A stretch of 20,285 nt of DNA from a virus. Position numbers and translations under genes: made by a program. The DNA is taken from IMG/VR virus record IMGVR_UViG_3300027777_001705, positions 1 to 20,285 of that record; one strand, written 5' to 3'. Positions 1 to 6,097 of the stretch are shown here, in pieces. The notes under the pieces were generated by a model, which saw only the letters and a list, made by a program, of their open reading frames with translations, was not told the DNA's origin and searched no databases. Every line of letters starts with the position of its first letter. The stretch's first letter is position 1.

Positions 1-419
1 ATACCTTTTACATAATAATCTTTAAATGGAACAGAAAGCCCTGTATAAACCCAATTAGTAGCTTGGTATATATATCCATGATGATTATGTGAAGTATCTG
101 CATAACTTACAATAACTAAAGTTTTTTTTATTTGCTTAAAACATTGTGAAACAAAAAAAGATAAACTATTTTCTTTTAAACCATCATTTACTACAAGCCT
201 ATTTAATTCCATTAATTTGTATTTATTATCCCATAAATTTCTCAATGTATTACTTACAGGAGTTCCTATAGTACAAACACCATTTAATTTATTATCAATA
301 AATAATCCAAATGAATATTCAATGGGTGGCATACGTTTTGCATAATGTTTTTTTAAAATCCATTCTTTACATTGAAAGGTATCAATTGATTTAACTATAT
401 ATTCATTTTTTATTGACAC
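1..419 (-). CDS. Mu Mom-like DNA-modification acyltransferase (partial, 3' end beyond window)
   Basis: The 139 codons present read as a Mom-family protein. Mom is a GNAT-fold enzyme that, in phage Mu, modifies adenines in phage DNA to an N6-carbamoylmethyl form and so blocks restriction. Seen here: ELNRLVV at residues 71-77 followed by a Ser/Phe-rich helix, then VSYADTSHNHHGYIYQATNW at about 104-123. These match the pattern L-R-M/L-V...SYxD...H-G-YxY-x-x-x-x-W that I recall from Mu Mom. The start is taken as GTG at 419-417. An in-frame stop lies immediately upstream (425-423) and no in-frame ATG occurs before codon 30, which would remove conserved sequence. The GTG overlaps the stop of the upstream 44-aa ORF (TAGTG), suggesting translational coupling. 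The chemistry performed here is inferred from the family, and the C-terminus is not visible. Confidence 0.75.
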   Translation of the reverse strand, partial: MSIKNEYIVKSIDTFQCKEWILKKHYAKRMPPIEYSFGLFIDNKLNGVCTIGTPVSNTLRNLWDNKYKLMELNRLVVNDGLKENSLSFFVSQCFKQIKKTLVIVSYADTSHNHHGYIYQATNWVYTGLSVPFKDYYVKG

Positions 420-553
420 TATTTATTTTTTATTTTTATTGGCTTGTTTAATTGGTAATCCCACTTCCAATGAGTAATAATTCCATTACTATTAACCTCC
501 ATATATCCAAGTAACTTTAGCAATAAATATATGTTATCTCTGTTCACATTCAT
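419..553 (-). CDS. 44-aa protein preceding and overlapping the Mom-like gene
   Basis: A 44-codon frame begins with ATG at 553-551, only 7 nt after a consensus Bacteroidota -7 box, and ends with TAG at 421-419. Its last base is the first base of the GTG of the Mom-like gene. The product starts MNVNRDNIYLLLKLLGYMEV and ends in a Lys/Ile-rich tail. It has no cysteines and matches no family I recognise. The placement (promoter, then small ORF, then a stop/start overlap with the modification gene) recalls Mu com-mom, where Com activates mom translation. Com, however, is a larger zinc-binding protein, and this product has no zinc ligands of that kind. It may be a translated leader that couples expression, or a small regulator. 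The coding call rests on position and overlap, not on homology. Confidence 0.55.
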   Translation of the reverse strand: MNVNRDNIYLLLKLLGYMEVNSNGIITHWKWDYQLNKPIKIKNK

Positions 554-560
554 TGTTCCA

Positions 561-592
561 CAAAGATAAGAAAAAACATTCTTAATCCACAA
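561..592 (-). promoter_or_regulatory. Bacteroidota-type promoter for the minus-strand Mom unit
   Basis: Read on the minus strand, TTG (592-590) is followed after 21 nt by TATCTTTG (568-561), a full match to the TAnnTTTG -7 element with accepted spacing. Transcription would start within a few bases of the ATG at 553, giving a nearly leaderless mRNA. Confidence 0.65.
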
Positions 593-600
593 CTTTTTTT

Positions 601-632
601 AATAAATAAATAAATTTGTTTATTAATTTATT
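601..632. repeat. AT-rich inverted repeat between the divergent promoters (possible operator)
   Basis: The arms AATAAATAAATAAA (601-614) and TTTATTAATTTATT (619-632) pair at 13 of 14 positions around a 4-nt centre. The repeat covers the -33 element of the plus-strand promoter and lies 8 bp from the -33 element of the minus-strand one. That is a fitting place for a regulator such as the XRE protein encoded at 667 to bind. The arms are low-complexity A/T, so part of the symmetry may be chance. Confidence 0.35.
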
Positions 633-646
633 TGTATTTATGTTTG
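616..646 (+). promoter_or_regulatory. Bacteroidota-type promoter for the plus-strand replication block
   Basis: TTG at 616-618, a 20-nt spacer, and TATGTTTG at 639-646 match the TTG/TAnnTTTG consensus. The first start codon lies 20 nt further on (667), after an A-rich leader without a Shine-Dalgarno sequence. This is the natural promoter for the XRE gene and the tightly packed genes after it. Confidence 0.7.
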
Positions 647-666
647 CGACACACAAAAATTAAAAA

Positions 667-855
667 ATGAAAAAAGAAAAAAACCTTCCTGAAGAAATTA
701 AAACTGCATTAGATGGTAGAACACAAAGATGGTTATCATTAAATGCCAAGATTCCTGAATCTGAATTATCTAGAAAAATGAAAGGTAAGAATAATTTTAT
801 AGATTCTGAATTACAAAGAATAAATGAATTATTGAAAACAAATTTTACTAATTAG
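667..855 (+). CDS. small XRE/Cro-type helix-turn-helix regulator
   Basis: This 62-aa protein is little more than one DNA-binding domain. Residues 18-55 (RTQRWLSLNAKIPESELSRK and the GKNNF...LQRINELL that follows) fit the Cro/CI five-helix pattern. The recognition helix lies around SELSRKMKG, and a loop follows before the last helix. It is the first gene of the plus-strand operon, 20 nt after a consensus promoter and next to an inverted repeat between two divergent promoters. A role in repressing one or both promoters is therefore likely but inferred. It lacks an oligomerisation or cleavage domain, so it is closer in build to Cro or a small early regulator than to a full CI-like repressor. Confidence 0.75.
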   Translation: MKKEKNLPEEIKTALDGRTQRWLSLNAKIPESELSRKMKGKNNFIDSELQRINELLKTNFTN

Positions 856-869
856 TTAATTAATATCAA

Positions 870-1256
870 ATGAGTATAACATCAAAAGATAAAGTTGCAT
901 TAAAAATCAAACTTTATAATAAAACAAATGGATGTTGTGCATATTGTGGATGCGAATTACATAACGGAAATTTTCAAATAGACCATATTATTCCAAAAAG
1001 ACGTGGCAGTAATAGTCAATACCATAGTAATTATAACAAAGAAAAAGGTAGTGATAATGAAAATAATTTAATTGCTTGTTGCGGTTCTTGTAATTCTTCT
1101 AAATCAGATTTAGACTTAGAAGATTTTAGAGAAAGAGTTTTAGATAGAATTAAAAGACTTAATGATTATTCAACGGAATATAATATTGCTAAGAGATTTG
1201 GATTAATTAAAGAATTAGATATTCCTATTATATTTTATTTTGAAAAATTAACTTAA
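870..1256 (+). CDS. HNH endonuclease
   Basis: This 128-aa protein has a complete HNH (McrA-type) nuclease core. CAYC at residues 23-26 and CGSC at 71-74 form two zinc knuckles. FQIDHIIPKRRG carries the catalytic Asp38-His39, N66 is the central Asn, and N75...K78 follow the second knuckle. Such enzymes nick or cut double-stranded DNA using a divalent metal. The gene starts 14 nt after the XRE gene and ends 4 nt before the DUF4373 gene, so it is co-transcribed with the replication genes. Three roles are possible from context: a free-standing homing endonuclease, a defence or host-DNA degradation enzyme, or a packaging helper. Packaging HNH proteins usually sit beside terminase, which is not seen here. 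Confidence 0.88.
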   Translation: MSITSKDKVALKIKLYNKTNGCCAYCGCELHNGNFQIDHIIPKRRGSNSQYHSNYNKEKGSDNENNLIACCGSCNSSKSDLDLEDFRERVLDRIKRLNDYSTEYNIAKRFGLIKELDIPIIFYFEKLT

Positions 1257-1260
1257 AATA

Positions 1261-1812
1261 ATGGCTAAAGATAGTTTTTGGTTTCGGCATGATTATAATG
1301 CTAGAAACGATGAAAAAATATTAGAATTAATGTCAGAATATGGTGCTGAATCATACGGTATTTATTGGATGATTATAGAAACTATGGCTGAAAATGAGAA
1401 TGGATGTATTAAAGCATCATTACTAGGGGGGCTTTCGCATGGCTTTAGGGTGGCTAAAACTAGATTAATTGAAATAATTCAATGTTGTATTAGGGTTGAA
1501 TTATTACACGAAAAAGATGGTAACTACTTTAGTAACAGGCTTTTAAAGCATAAAGAAGAACGTAAGTTTTTCTCTGATAAAGGTAAAGAAGGTGCTGCTA
1601 TTAAAAAAGAAAAAAATAGGGGGGCTTCAGGGGGCTTTAACAGAGGAAAGGATATAACAGGATATAACAATATAAAAAAGGGAATTAATTTTGAAAATGA
1701 TAGGGTTTATTTTGAAGATGGAAGTTTTCAAGAACTAGGAAAAGACCAAAAGGCATTATTTGAAGATGGTAGAATCAAACCAAGCGATATTACTAAAGGA
1801 CTTATAAATTAA
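1261..1812 (+). CDS. Lin1244/Lin1753-like (DUF4373) phage replication protein
   Basis: The N-terminal part of this 183-aa protein, about residues 1-95, is a DUF4373-like domain. It opens MAKDSFWFRHDYNARNDEKI, followed by LMSEYGAESYGIYWMIIETM and a second helical stretch ending in a GNYFSNRLL-type strand. Domains of this type sit at the N-terminus of phage and plasmid replication-initiation or DnaD-like replisome-organiser proteins and probably bind origin DNA. The rest is basic and low-complexity (KEERKFFSDKGKEGAAIKKE), then a Gly/Asn-rich segment and a short acidic tail. It lies directly upstream of the primase-helicase, as expected for a helicase-recruiting initiator. An odd point is three in-frame runs of 5-6 guanines, rare in this AT-rich window and described as a separate feature. 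The replication role is inferred from family and neighbours. Confidence 0.7.
   Translation: MAKDSFWFRHDYNARNDEKILELMSEYGAESYGIYWMIIETMAENENGCIKASLLGGLSHGFRVAKTRLIEIIQCCIRVELLHEKDGNYFSNRLLKHKEERKFFSDKGKEGAAIKKEKNRGASGGFNRGKDITGYNNIKKGINFENDRVYFEDGSFQELGKDQKALFEDGRIKPSDITKGLIN
1425..1638 (+). repeat. cluster of G-run repeats (AGGGGG(G)CTT) inside the DUF4373 gene
   Basis: AGGGGGGCTT occurs at 1425-1434 and again at 1618-1627, and AGGGGGCTTT at 1629-1638. Related GGCTTTAGGG and GGTGGCT follow the first copy (about 1441-1456). Runs of five or six G are striking in DNA this A+T-rich. Clusters of direct repeats inside an initiator gene are how lambda places its origin in gene O, so an internal origin is possible. 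A G-quadruplex or chance coding of Gly-rich peptide are alternatives. Confidence 0.35.
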
Positions 1813-1821
1813 AATTAAAAT

Positions 1822-3702
1822 ATGTACTACGACCAATTAAGTGATTTAGGAATTAAATTAAGGAGAAGAAGTGGACAAGAGAAAACTACTTGCCCACAAT
1901 GTTCTGAAAGTAGAAGAAATAAAAAAGATACTTCATTGTCGGTAAATATTACAGAAGGAACTTATAATTGCCATCACTGTAGTTGGAAGGGTAGTGTCAA
2001 GCAATTTCAGCAAAAAGAAATGAAGAAGAAGTTTGAGAAGCCTGACCAATCAATGCTAAAAAGCATAAGTCTAAACGAAAAAGTTGTAGCATATTCAAAA
2101 GCAAGAGGAATATCTGAAGAGACTTTAAAACGATTTATGATTCATGCAAAAGAAGAATGGATGCCACAGACTCAGAAGAAAGAAAGATGTATTGTATTTC
2201 CATATATTCGTAGTGGTGAATTAATTAATGCAAAGTTTAGGGATGGCGCAAAAAATTTCAGATTATGTAAAGATGCTGAAATGACTTTTTTTGGTATGCA
2301 AACATTAGATGGAAAACATTGTGCAATAATTACGGAAGGAGAATGGGATGCCTTAGCAGCTTATGAAGCAGGATTTGGTAAGAATTATGAAACAGTAGCA
2401 GACAAAGATGGAGTTGTGGTTGAACATGATTTGGGTAGATGGGCAGTATTATCAGTTCCAAATGGCGCAAGTATGGGAAGTCAGAAGTTAGAATACCTTG
2501 ATAATTGTTCTGATTGGTTAAGTTCTATTGATGAATTTGTAATAGCAACAGATGGTGATGAAGCAGGTATTTCTTTAAGGGATGAATTGGTAAGAAGATT
2601 AGGAGTTGAGAAGTGCAGGATACTACATTATCCTTCAGATGCCGTTATTTCGAACATAGATGGCTCAAAACGGGCTTGTAAGGATTTAAATGAGGTTTTA
2701 CTTGTCTTTGGAAAAGATGCCCTTATTTCGCTTGTAAATGAGTCTGATGCGCTACCTGTAGATGGGATTACATATTTAGGCGATATATTTCCTACTATGT
2801 TAGAGAATTTTAGAAATGGTGTTAAATTATCTCCAACAACAAGATTTGGTGATTTTGATGAATATTTTAGATGGAAGAAAGGTGACATTAACGTAGTTAT
2901 TGGATATGGAAATCATGGTAAAACTACATTTTGGTTACAAATGATGCTTACCAAAAGTATTTATGATGGTTGGAAATGGGCTATTTTTAGTCCTGAAAAT
3001 TATCCTGCAAATGATTTTTATGATGATTTGGTTGAAATGTATGCAGGAAAATGGTTAGATAAAATGGATGAAAAAGAATATGTAGAAGCCTGTGGATTTG
3101 TTAATGACCATATTTTTTATGTGTATCCTGAAAACGAACATGATATTGAATCTATACATGAAAAATTTAGATATTTAATATTAAAAAAGGGTTGCGATGG
3201 AGTAATGATTGACCCATTTAATCAATTGGATAAAACACAAAAACCTTACGAAAGGGATGACCAATATATTGGAAATGTGCTGAAGGATATAAAAAGATTT
3301 GCGTTACTTAATGCTGTTTCGTACAATATTGTTATGCACCCTAAAAATCCAAATTATAATAATGATAAATCATTACCTGTCGTAGATATGTACGATATTG
3401 CAGGTGGTGCTATGACAGGCAATAAATCTGACCAAATAATTTCATATTACCGACCTAATTTTCATTTAGATAAAAACGACCCTAATGTTCAGGTTTATAT
3501 TCAAAAATTAAAAAGAAGAAGAACAGGTGGTAAATTAGGGCAGTTTGATATCAAGTTAAATTGGAGTACAAAAAGGTATTCAGATATGTTTGACCATACT
3601 TATTGCGACCCTGAAAGAGCAAAAAGAATATTATTTCAAGAAAATAATGGCATATTGCAAAATCCACAACAGCAAGAATTAACCGATGAAACACCATTCT
3701 AA
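1822..3702 (+). CDS. T7 gp4-like bifunctional primase-helicase
   Basis: This 626-aa protein has the full order of a replicative primase-helicase. A zinc-binding domain uses Cys24, Cys27, Cys50 and Cys53 (CPQC...CHHC). A TOPRIM core has the catalytic glutamate in ITEGEWDALAAYE (E172) and the acidic pair ATDGDEAG (D244, D246). The C-terminal part is a RecA-type helicase with Walker A GYGNHGKTT (361-369), Walker B GVMIDPFNQLD (D464), a H506 region (VMHPKN) and the basic KLKRRRTGG segment. It synthesises RNA primers and unwinds DNA 5'-3' at the fork as a ring. Its 626 aa are somewhat longer than T7 gp4 (about 566 aa). It starts 9 nt after the DUF4373 gene, and its stop overlaps the next start (TAATG). 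The polymerase partner is not in this window. Confidence 0.95.
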   Translation: MYYDQLSDLGIKLRRRSGQEKTTCPQCSESRRNKKDTSLSVNITEGTYNCHHCSWKGSVKQFQQKEMKKKFEKPDQSMLKSISLNEKVVAYSKARGISEETLKRFMIHAKEEWMPQTQKKERCIVFPYIRSGELINAKFRDGAKNFRLCKDAEMTFFGMQTLDGKHCAIITEGEWDALAAYEAGFGKNYETVADKDGVVVEHDLGRWAVLSVPNGASMGSQKLEYLDNCSDWLSSIDEFVIATDGDEAGISLRDELVRRLGVEKCRILHYPSDAVISNIDGSKRACKDLNEVLLVFGKDALISLVNESDALPVDGITYLGDIFPTMLENFRNGVKLSPTTRFGDFDEYFRWKKGDINVVIGYGNHGKTTFWLQMMLTKSIYDGWKWAIFSPENYPANDFYDDLVEMYAGKWLDKMDEKEYVEACGFVNDHIFYVYPENEHDIESIHEKFRYLILKKGCDGVMIDPFNQLDKTQKPYERDDQYIGNVLKDIKRFALLNAVSYNIVMHPKNPNYNNDKSLPVVDMYDIAGGAMTGNKSDQIISYYRPNFHLDKNDPNVQVYIQKLKRRRTGGKLGQFDIKLNWSTKRYSDMFDHTYCDPERAKRILFQENNGILQNPQQQELTDETPF

Positions 3703-3878
3703 TGACATCACTAGAAAAGTTTATGCTACACATGAAGCAATTTGATTATCATTTGAGTAAAGACTTAATTGAACTTTACCAAAAATTGGTAAAAGAAGAA
3801 TTAGAGATGCAAAAAGAATTGATACAATTAAAAATAGAAAACGAAAGACTTAGTACTTTAAATTTAAATAACAAATAA
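3702..3878 (+). CDS. 58-aa coiled-coil-like small protein
   Basis: The start ATG (3702-3704) shares its A with the TAA stop of the primase-helicase, a TAATG overlap typical of translational coupling. The product, MTSLEKFMLHMKQFDYHLSK and onward, is almost wholly predicted helix. From residue 21 it shows leucine/isoleucine spacing with alternating Lys/Glu (LVKEELEMQKELIQLKIENE), as in a short coiled coil. It ends in an Asn/Leu-rich tail 12 nt before the SSB start. I recognise no family. Its place between helicase and SSB suggests a small replication accessory factor, for example an oligomerising adaptor, but that is only context. Confidence 0.65.
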   Translation: MTSLEKFMLHMKQFDYHLSKDLIELYQKLVKEELEMQKELIQLKIENERLSTLNLNNK

Positions 3879-3890
3879 AAACAAAACAAA

Positions 3891-4271
3891 ATGAGTTTCT
3901 TAAAACTACAATTAATCGGAAATCTAGGAAATGATGCTATCGTTAACGATGTTAATGGCAAAAAAGTAATTAATGCTAACGTAGCTGTTTCAGAAAAATG
4001 GAAAGATGCCCAAAACAATCCAAAAGAAAAAACAACATGGGTATCTATTAGTTATTGGACTGATAAAACAGGTTTGATTCCTTACCTTACAAAGGGTTGT
4101 TTAGTGTATATTGAAGGAAAGCCTGAAAGTAAAATATACACTAACAAAGAAGGAGTTGCAATACCACAGTTACACCTTACAGTAGCTTCTTTGCAGCTTT
4201 TATCAAGCAATAAAACTCAGCAAGTAGAAAAAAATATTTCTGATGATGATAATCTTGGATTGCCTTTTTAG
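3891..4271 (+). CDS. ssb: single-stranded DNA-binding protein
   Basis: This 126-aa protein is a bacterial-type SSB with one OB fold. MSFLKLQLIGNLGNDAIVND is the usual first strand and 'IGNLG.D' motif. INANVAVSEKW is strand two. KTTWVSISYW leads into the L45-like region, then GCLVYIEGKPESKIYTNKEG and HLTVASLQLL complete the barrel. After a short linker the protein ends DDDNLGLPF, an acidic tip with the terminal Pro-Phe that recruits partner proteins in SSBs. It coats single-stranded DNA made by the upstream helicase. It is compact compared with about 178 aa for E. coli SSB because the linker is very short. An A-rich leader (AATAAAAACAAAACAAA) precedes the ATG. Confidence 0.95.
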   Translation: MSFLKLQLIGNLGNDAIVNDVNGKKVINANVAVSEKWKDAQNNPKEKTTWVSISYWTDKTGLIPYLTKGCLVYIEGKPESKIYTNKEGVAIPQLHLTVASLQLLSSNKTQQVEKNISDDDNLGLPF

Positions 4272-4291
4272 GATAAACAAAAAATGTTTTT

Positions 4292-5233
4292 ATGGAATTA
4301 AATAAAATATATCAAGAACCTTGCTTAGATACACTTAAACGTATGCCTAATAATTATTTAGATTGCGTTATTACATCACCACCTTATTGGCAATTAAGAG
4401 ATTATGGCTACGATGGACAATGGGGATTAGAACCAACATTTCAAGAATATCTTGAACACCTTTGGGAAATGATGGATGAAATTTGGCGAGTGTTGAAAAA
4501 CGATGGTACGGTTTGGATTAACTTGGGAGATACTTATGGTGGTGGTATTAGTGGACAAGGGGGGAATACAAGTAAACATACAGAAGAAAAAGCAAGTATA
4601 AAAGGAACAAAATTTGAAAGTGGAATTAAAAAACCTTTAAATAAGTGTCTTTTGCTTATACCACACCGTTTTGCTATTGGTTGTATAGATAGAGGTTGGA
4701 TAATAAGAAACGATATAATTTGGGCAAAACGTAATGGGATGCCCGAAAGTACAAAAGATAGATTTAGCAAGAAACACGAGTATTTCTTTTTAATAGTTAA
4801 ATCTGAAAAGTATTTTTTTGATTTAGATGCTATAAGAGATAAACATAATGCTGCTTCTTTAGAAAGATATAAATATGAATTTAGTGGCAATAAATTAGAT
4901 GCAGATAGAGATAAAATTGGTACTCCTAGTGGTATTTTTGAAAATAAAAAAGGCAAAAATCCTGGTTCTGTATCTGATTTTTGGGATATACCAACAAAAC
5001 CATCTTCAAATGAACATTATGCTGCATACAATGATAAATTATTAGAGAAACCAATATTAGCAGGTTGTCCTATTGGTGGCATAGTTTACGACCCATTTAT
5101 GGGAACAGGTAGTACTGCAGAAATTTCTTTACGAACTAATAGAAATTATATTGGAAGCGAAATGAGTATTGAATATTGTAAAATAGCAGAACAAAGACTA
5201 AATCCATACAAACAACAAATTTCATTATTTTAA
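4292..5233 (+). CDS. beta-class DNA methyltransferase (N6-adenine or N4-cytosine)
   Basis: This 313-aa protein is a site-specific DNA amino-methyltransferase. The catalytic motif IV comes first (TSPPYWQLRDYG, S29-P-P-Y32). The AdoMet-binding motif I lies near the C-terminus (YDPFMGTGSTAE, residues 266-277), and between them are the target-recognition region and FFLIVKSEKYFFD. This permuted order (IV before I) defines the beta class. SPPY in place of DPPY is common in N4-cytosine enzymes but also occurs in N6-adenine ones, so the base is left open. It starts 20 nt after ssb. A neighbouring ATG at 4284 opens only a five-codon frame and is not the start. No restriction partner is present, so it is probably an orphan phage enzyme protecting or marking phage DNA, alongside the Mom-like gene at the left edge. 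Confidence 0.92.
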   Translation: MELNKIYQEPCLDTLKRMPNNYLDCVITSPPYWQLRDYGYDGQWGLEPTFQEYLEHLWEMMDEIWRVLKNDGTVWINLGDTYGGGISGQGGNTSKHTEEKASIKGTKFESGIKKPLNKCLLLIPHRFAIGCIDRGWIIRNDIIWAKRNGMPESTKDRFSKKHEYFFLIVKSEKYFFDLDAIRDKHNAASLERYKYEFSGNKLDADRDKIGTPSGIFENKKGKNPGSVSDFWDIPTKPSSNEHYAAYNDKLLEKPILAGCPIGGIVYDPFMGTGSTAEISLRTNRNYIGSEMSIEYCKIAEQRLNPYKQQISLF

Positions 5234-5234
5234 T

Positions 5235-5456
5235 ATGATACACGAATTTAAAACCCCATTAGCAGTTCATACACCACATGGTGAAGGAGAAGCTTATTTA
5301 TTAGTTGACTATGGGTTAAATACAAATAGTGTTTGGATAGTCCGTATAAAAGGTGGAAGAATTAACCATTATTATTCTGATGATATTAGAATTTATGATA
5401 ACCCTATGAATGGAAAAGGATGGGATACTGAAATACCTGAAAATTGGAAAAAATAA
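5235..5456 (+). CDS. conserved small phage protein, function unknown
   Basis: This 73-aa protein starts one base after the methyltransferase stop. Its pattern, THPHGEGEAYLLVDYG-type opening followed by SVWIVRIKGGRI, YYSDDIRIYDNPMNG and GWDTEIP, is one I have seen in small conserved proteins of Bacteroidetes phages. It looks like a compact beta-rich fold, with alternating hydrophobic strands around residues 20-26 and 33-45. No catalytic residues or metal ligands stand out. Position alone links it to DNA metabolism. A role as partner of the methyltransferase is possible but unsupported. Confidence 0.7.
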   Translation: MIHEFKTPLAVHTPHGEGEAYLLVDYGLNTNSVWIVRIKGGRINHYYSDDIRIYDNPMNGKGWDTEIPENWKK

Positions 5457-5474
5457 GAATATAATAAAAAATCA

Positions 5475-5482
5475 TATCTTTA
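5475..5482 (+). promoter_or_regulatory. possible -7 promoter element before the GroES gene
   Basis: TATCTTTA differs from TAnnTTTG at one base and lies 19 nt before the GroES start, almost the spacing seen before the XRE gene. No TTG lies at the expected -33 distance (the nearest, 5444-5446, is 28 nt away), so this is a weak candidate. Confidence 0.25.
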
Positions 5483-5501
5483 TCACCCAAAAACACACAA
5501 T

Positions 5502-5765
5502 ATGAGTTCGTTTAAACCTTTAGGACAAAGAATTTTAGTTGAAGAATTGCCATTAGAAAAGCAAACTGAAAGCGGATTAATTATCCCTGATACAGTTGCT
5601 AAAATATATGCAAAAGGAATTGTAAGGTACAAAAGTGATGAAGTTACTAAGGTAGAAGTAGGAGATAAAATTTTATTCCCTGCTAACATTGGTAACATTA
5701 TTACTCAAGATGGAGTAGATATGAAGTTGATGCTTGTAGAGATGGTTGATGGAATTATTTCTTAG
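5502..5765 (+). CDS. groES: GroES-like co-chaperonin
   Basis: This 87-aa protein has the cpn10 pattern throughout. FKPLGQRILVEEL is the first strand, and EKQTESGLIIPDTVA (19-33) is the mobile loop that docks on GroEL, with its Ile-Ile-Pro hydrophobic anchor. AKGIVRYKSDEV corresponds to the usual 'GEVLAVG' strand, VEVGDKILFPANIG to 'VKVGDxVLF', and MLVEMVDGII closes the barrel. Host GroES is usually about 95 aa, so loops are slightly shortened. It would cap a GroEL ring (not encoded in the window) during folding of phage proteins, as T4 gp31 does. It follows a 45-nt gap that may hold a promoter of its own. Confidence 0.9.
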   Translation: MSSFKPLGQRILVEELPLEKQTESGLIIPDTVAKIYAKGIVRYKSDEVTKVEVGDKILFPANIGNIITQDGVDMKLMLVEMVDGIIS

Positions 5766-5806
5766 TTTAAGATAATTTTCTTAATATTGGGTATAAATTT
5801 TTAGTT

Positions 5807-6007
5807 ATGGCAATGGAAACTTTACCTCCGCAACAAGGAAAACCTTCAATAAAATTTCATAAAGGTGGCTTACATGAGTCACTTGGAGTTGCCGCAGACA
5901 AAAAAATACCTAAAGAAAAAATTCAAGCAGCATTAGCAGGTTCATATGGCGATAAAGCCCAAAAACAAGCACAATTTGCAAAAAATGTATTAGTTGGAAG
6001 TAAGTAA
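5807..6007 (+). CDS. 66-aa conserved phage protein, function unknown
   Basis: This small basic protein runs IKFHKGGLHESLGVAADKKI, then PKEKIQAALAGSYGDKAQKQAQFAKNVL. The GxLHxxLGV...KIP motif followed by a helix ending in 'A.FAKNVL' recurs in short proteins of many tailed phages, often next to structural genes. I know of no established function. It is the last gene before the terminator at 6039, so it ends the first plus-strand block. A second ATG lies two codons in (5813). The upstream one is chosen because it follows the Ala-rich MAMET opening without overlapping anything. Either start leaves the conserved part intact. Confidence 0.7.
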   Translation: MAMETLPPQQGKPSIKFHKGGLHESLGVAADKKIPKEKIQAALAGSYGDKAQKQAQFAKNVLVGSK

Positions 6008-6038
6008 TTTCCCCCCGTAACAAGTTACTTACTAAATT

Positions 6039-6062
6039 GCAGCCCTAACAGGCTGCTTTTTT
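6039..6062 (+). terminator. intrinsic (Rho-independent) terminator
   Basis: A perfect 6-bp stem GCAGCC (6039-6044) / GGCTGC (6051-6056) with a 6-nt loop is followed directly by six T (6057-6062). It is the only strong GC-rich hairpin plus T-run seen in the window. It separates the DNA-metabolism block from the virion block. Confidence 0.88.
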
Positions 6063-6065
6063 ATT

Positions 6066-6097
6066 TTGTTAATTGTCCGAAATATTTAATAAATTCG
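6066..6097 (+). promoter_or_regulatory. possible promoter opening the virion block
   Basis: TTG at 6066-6068, a 21-nt spacer, and TAAATTCG at 6090-6097 match the Bacteroidota consensus with one mismatch in the -7 box. It lies just after the terminator. It would start transcription almost at the ATG at 6106 (8 nt after the box), as in the minus-strand Mom unit. Confidence 0.4.

Noticed and set aside
4284-4301. ATG just upstream of the methyltransferase start
   Set aside because: The frame is five codons long before a stop and overlaps the true start at 4292. There is no sign of a regulatory uORF.
4534-4956. 140-codon minus-strand open frame
   Set aside because: It lies fully inside the methyltransferase gene, whose motifs IV and I confirm the plus-strand reading. 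It has no recognisable domain.
5767-5784. Inverted repeat TTAAGA / TCTTAA after the GroES gene, considered as a terminator
   Set aside because: The 6-bp stem is almost all A/T and no T-run follows it directly, unlike the terminator at 6039. In DNA this A+T-rich it can arise by chance.
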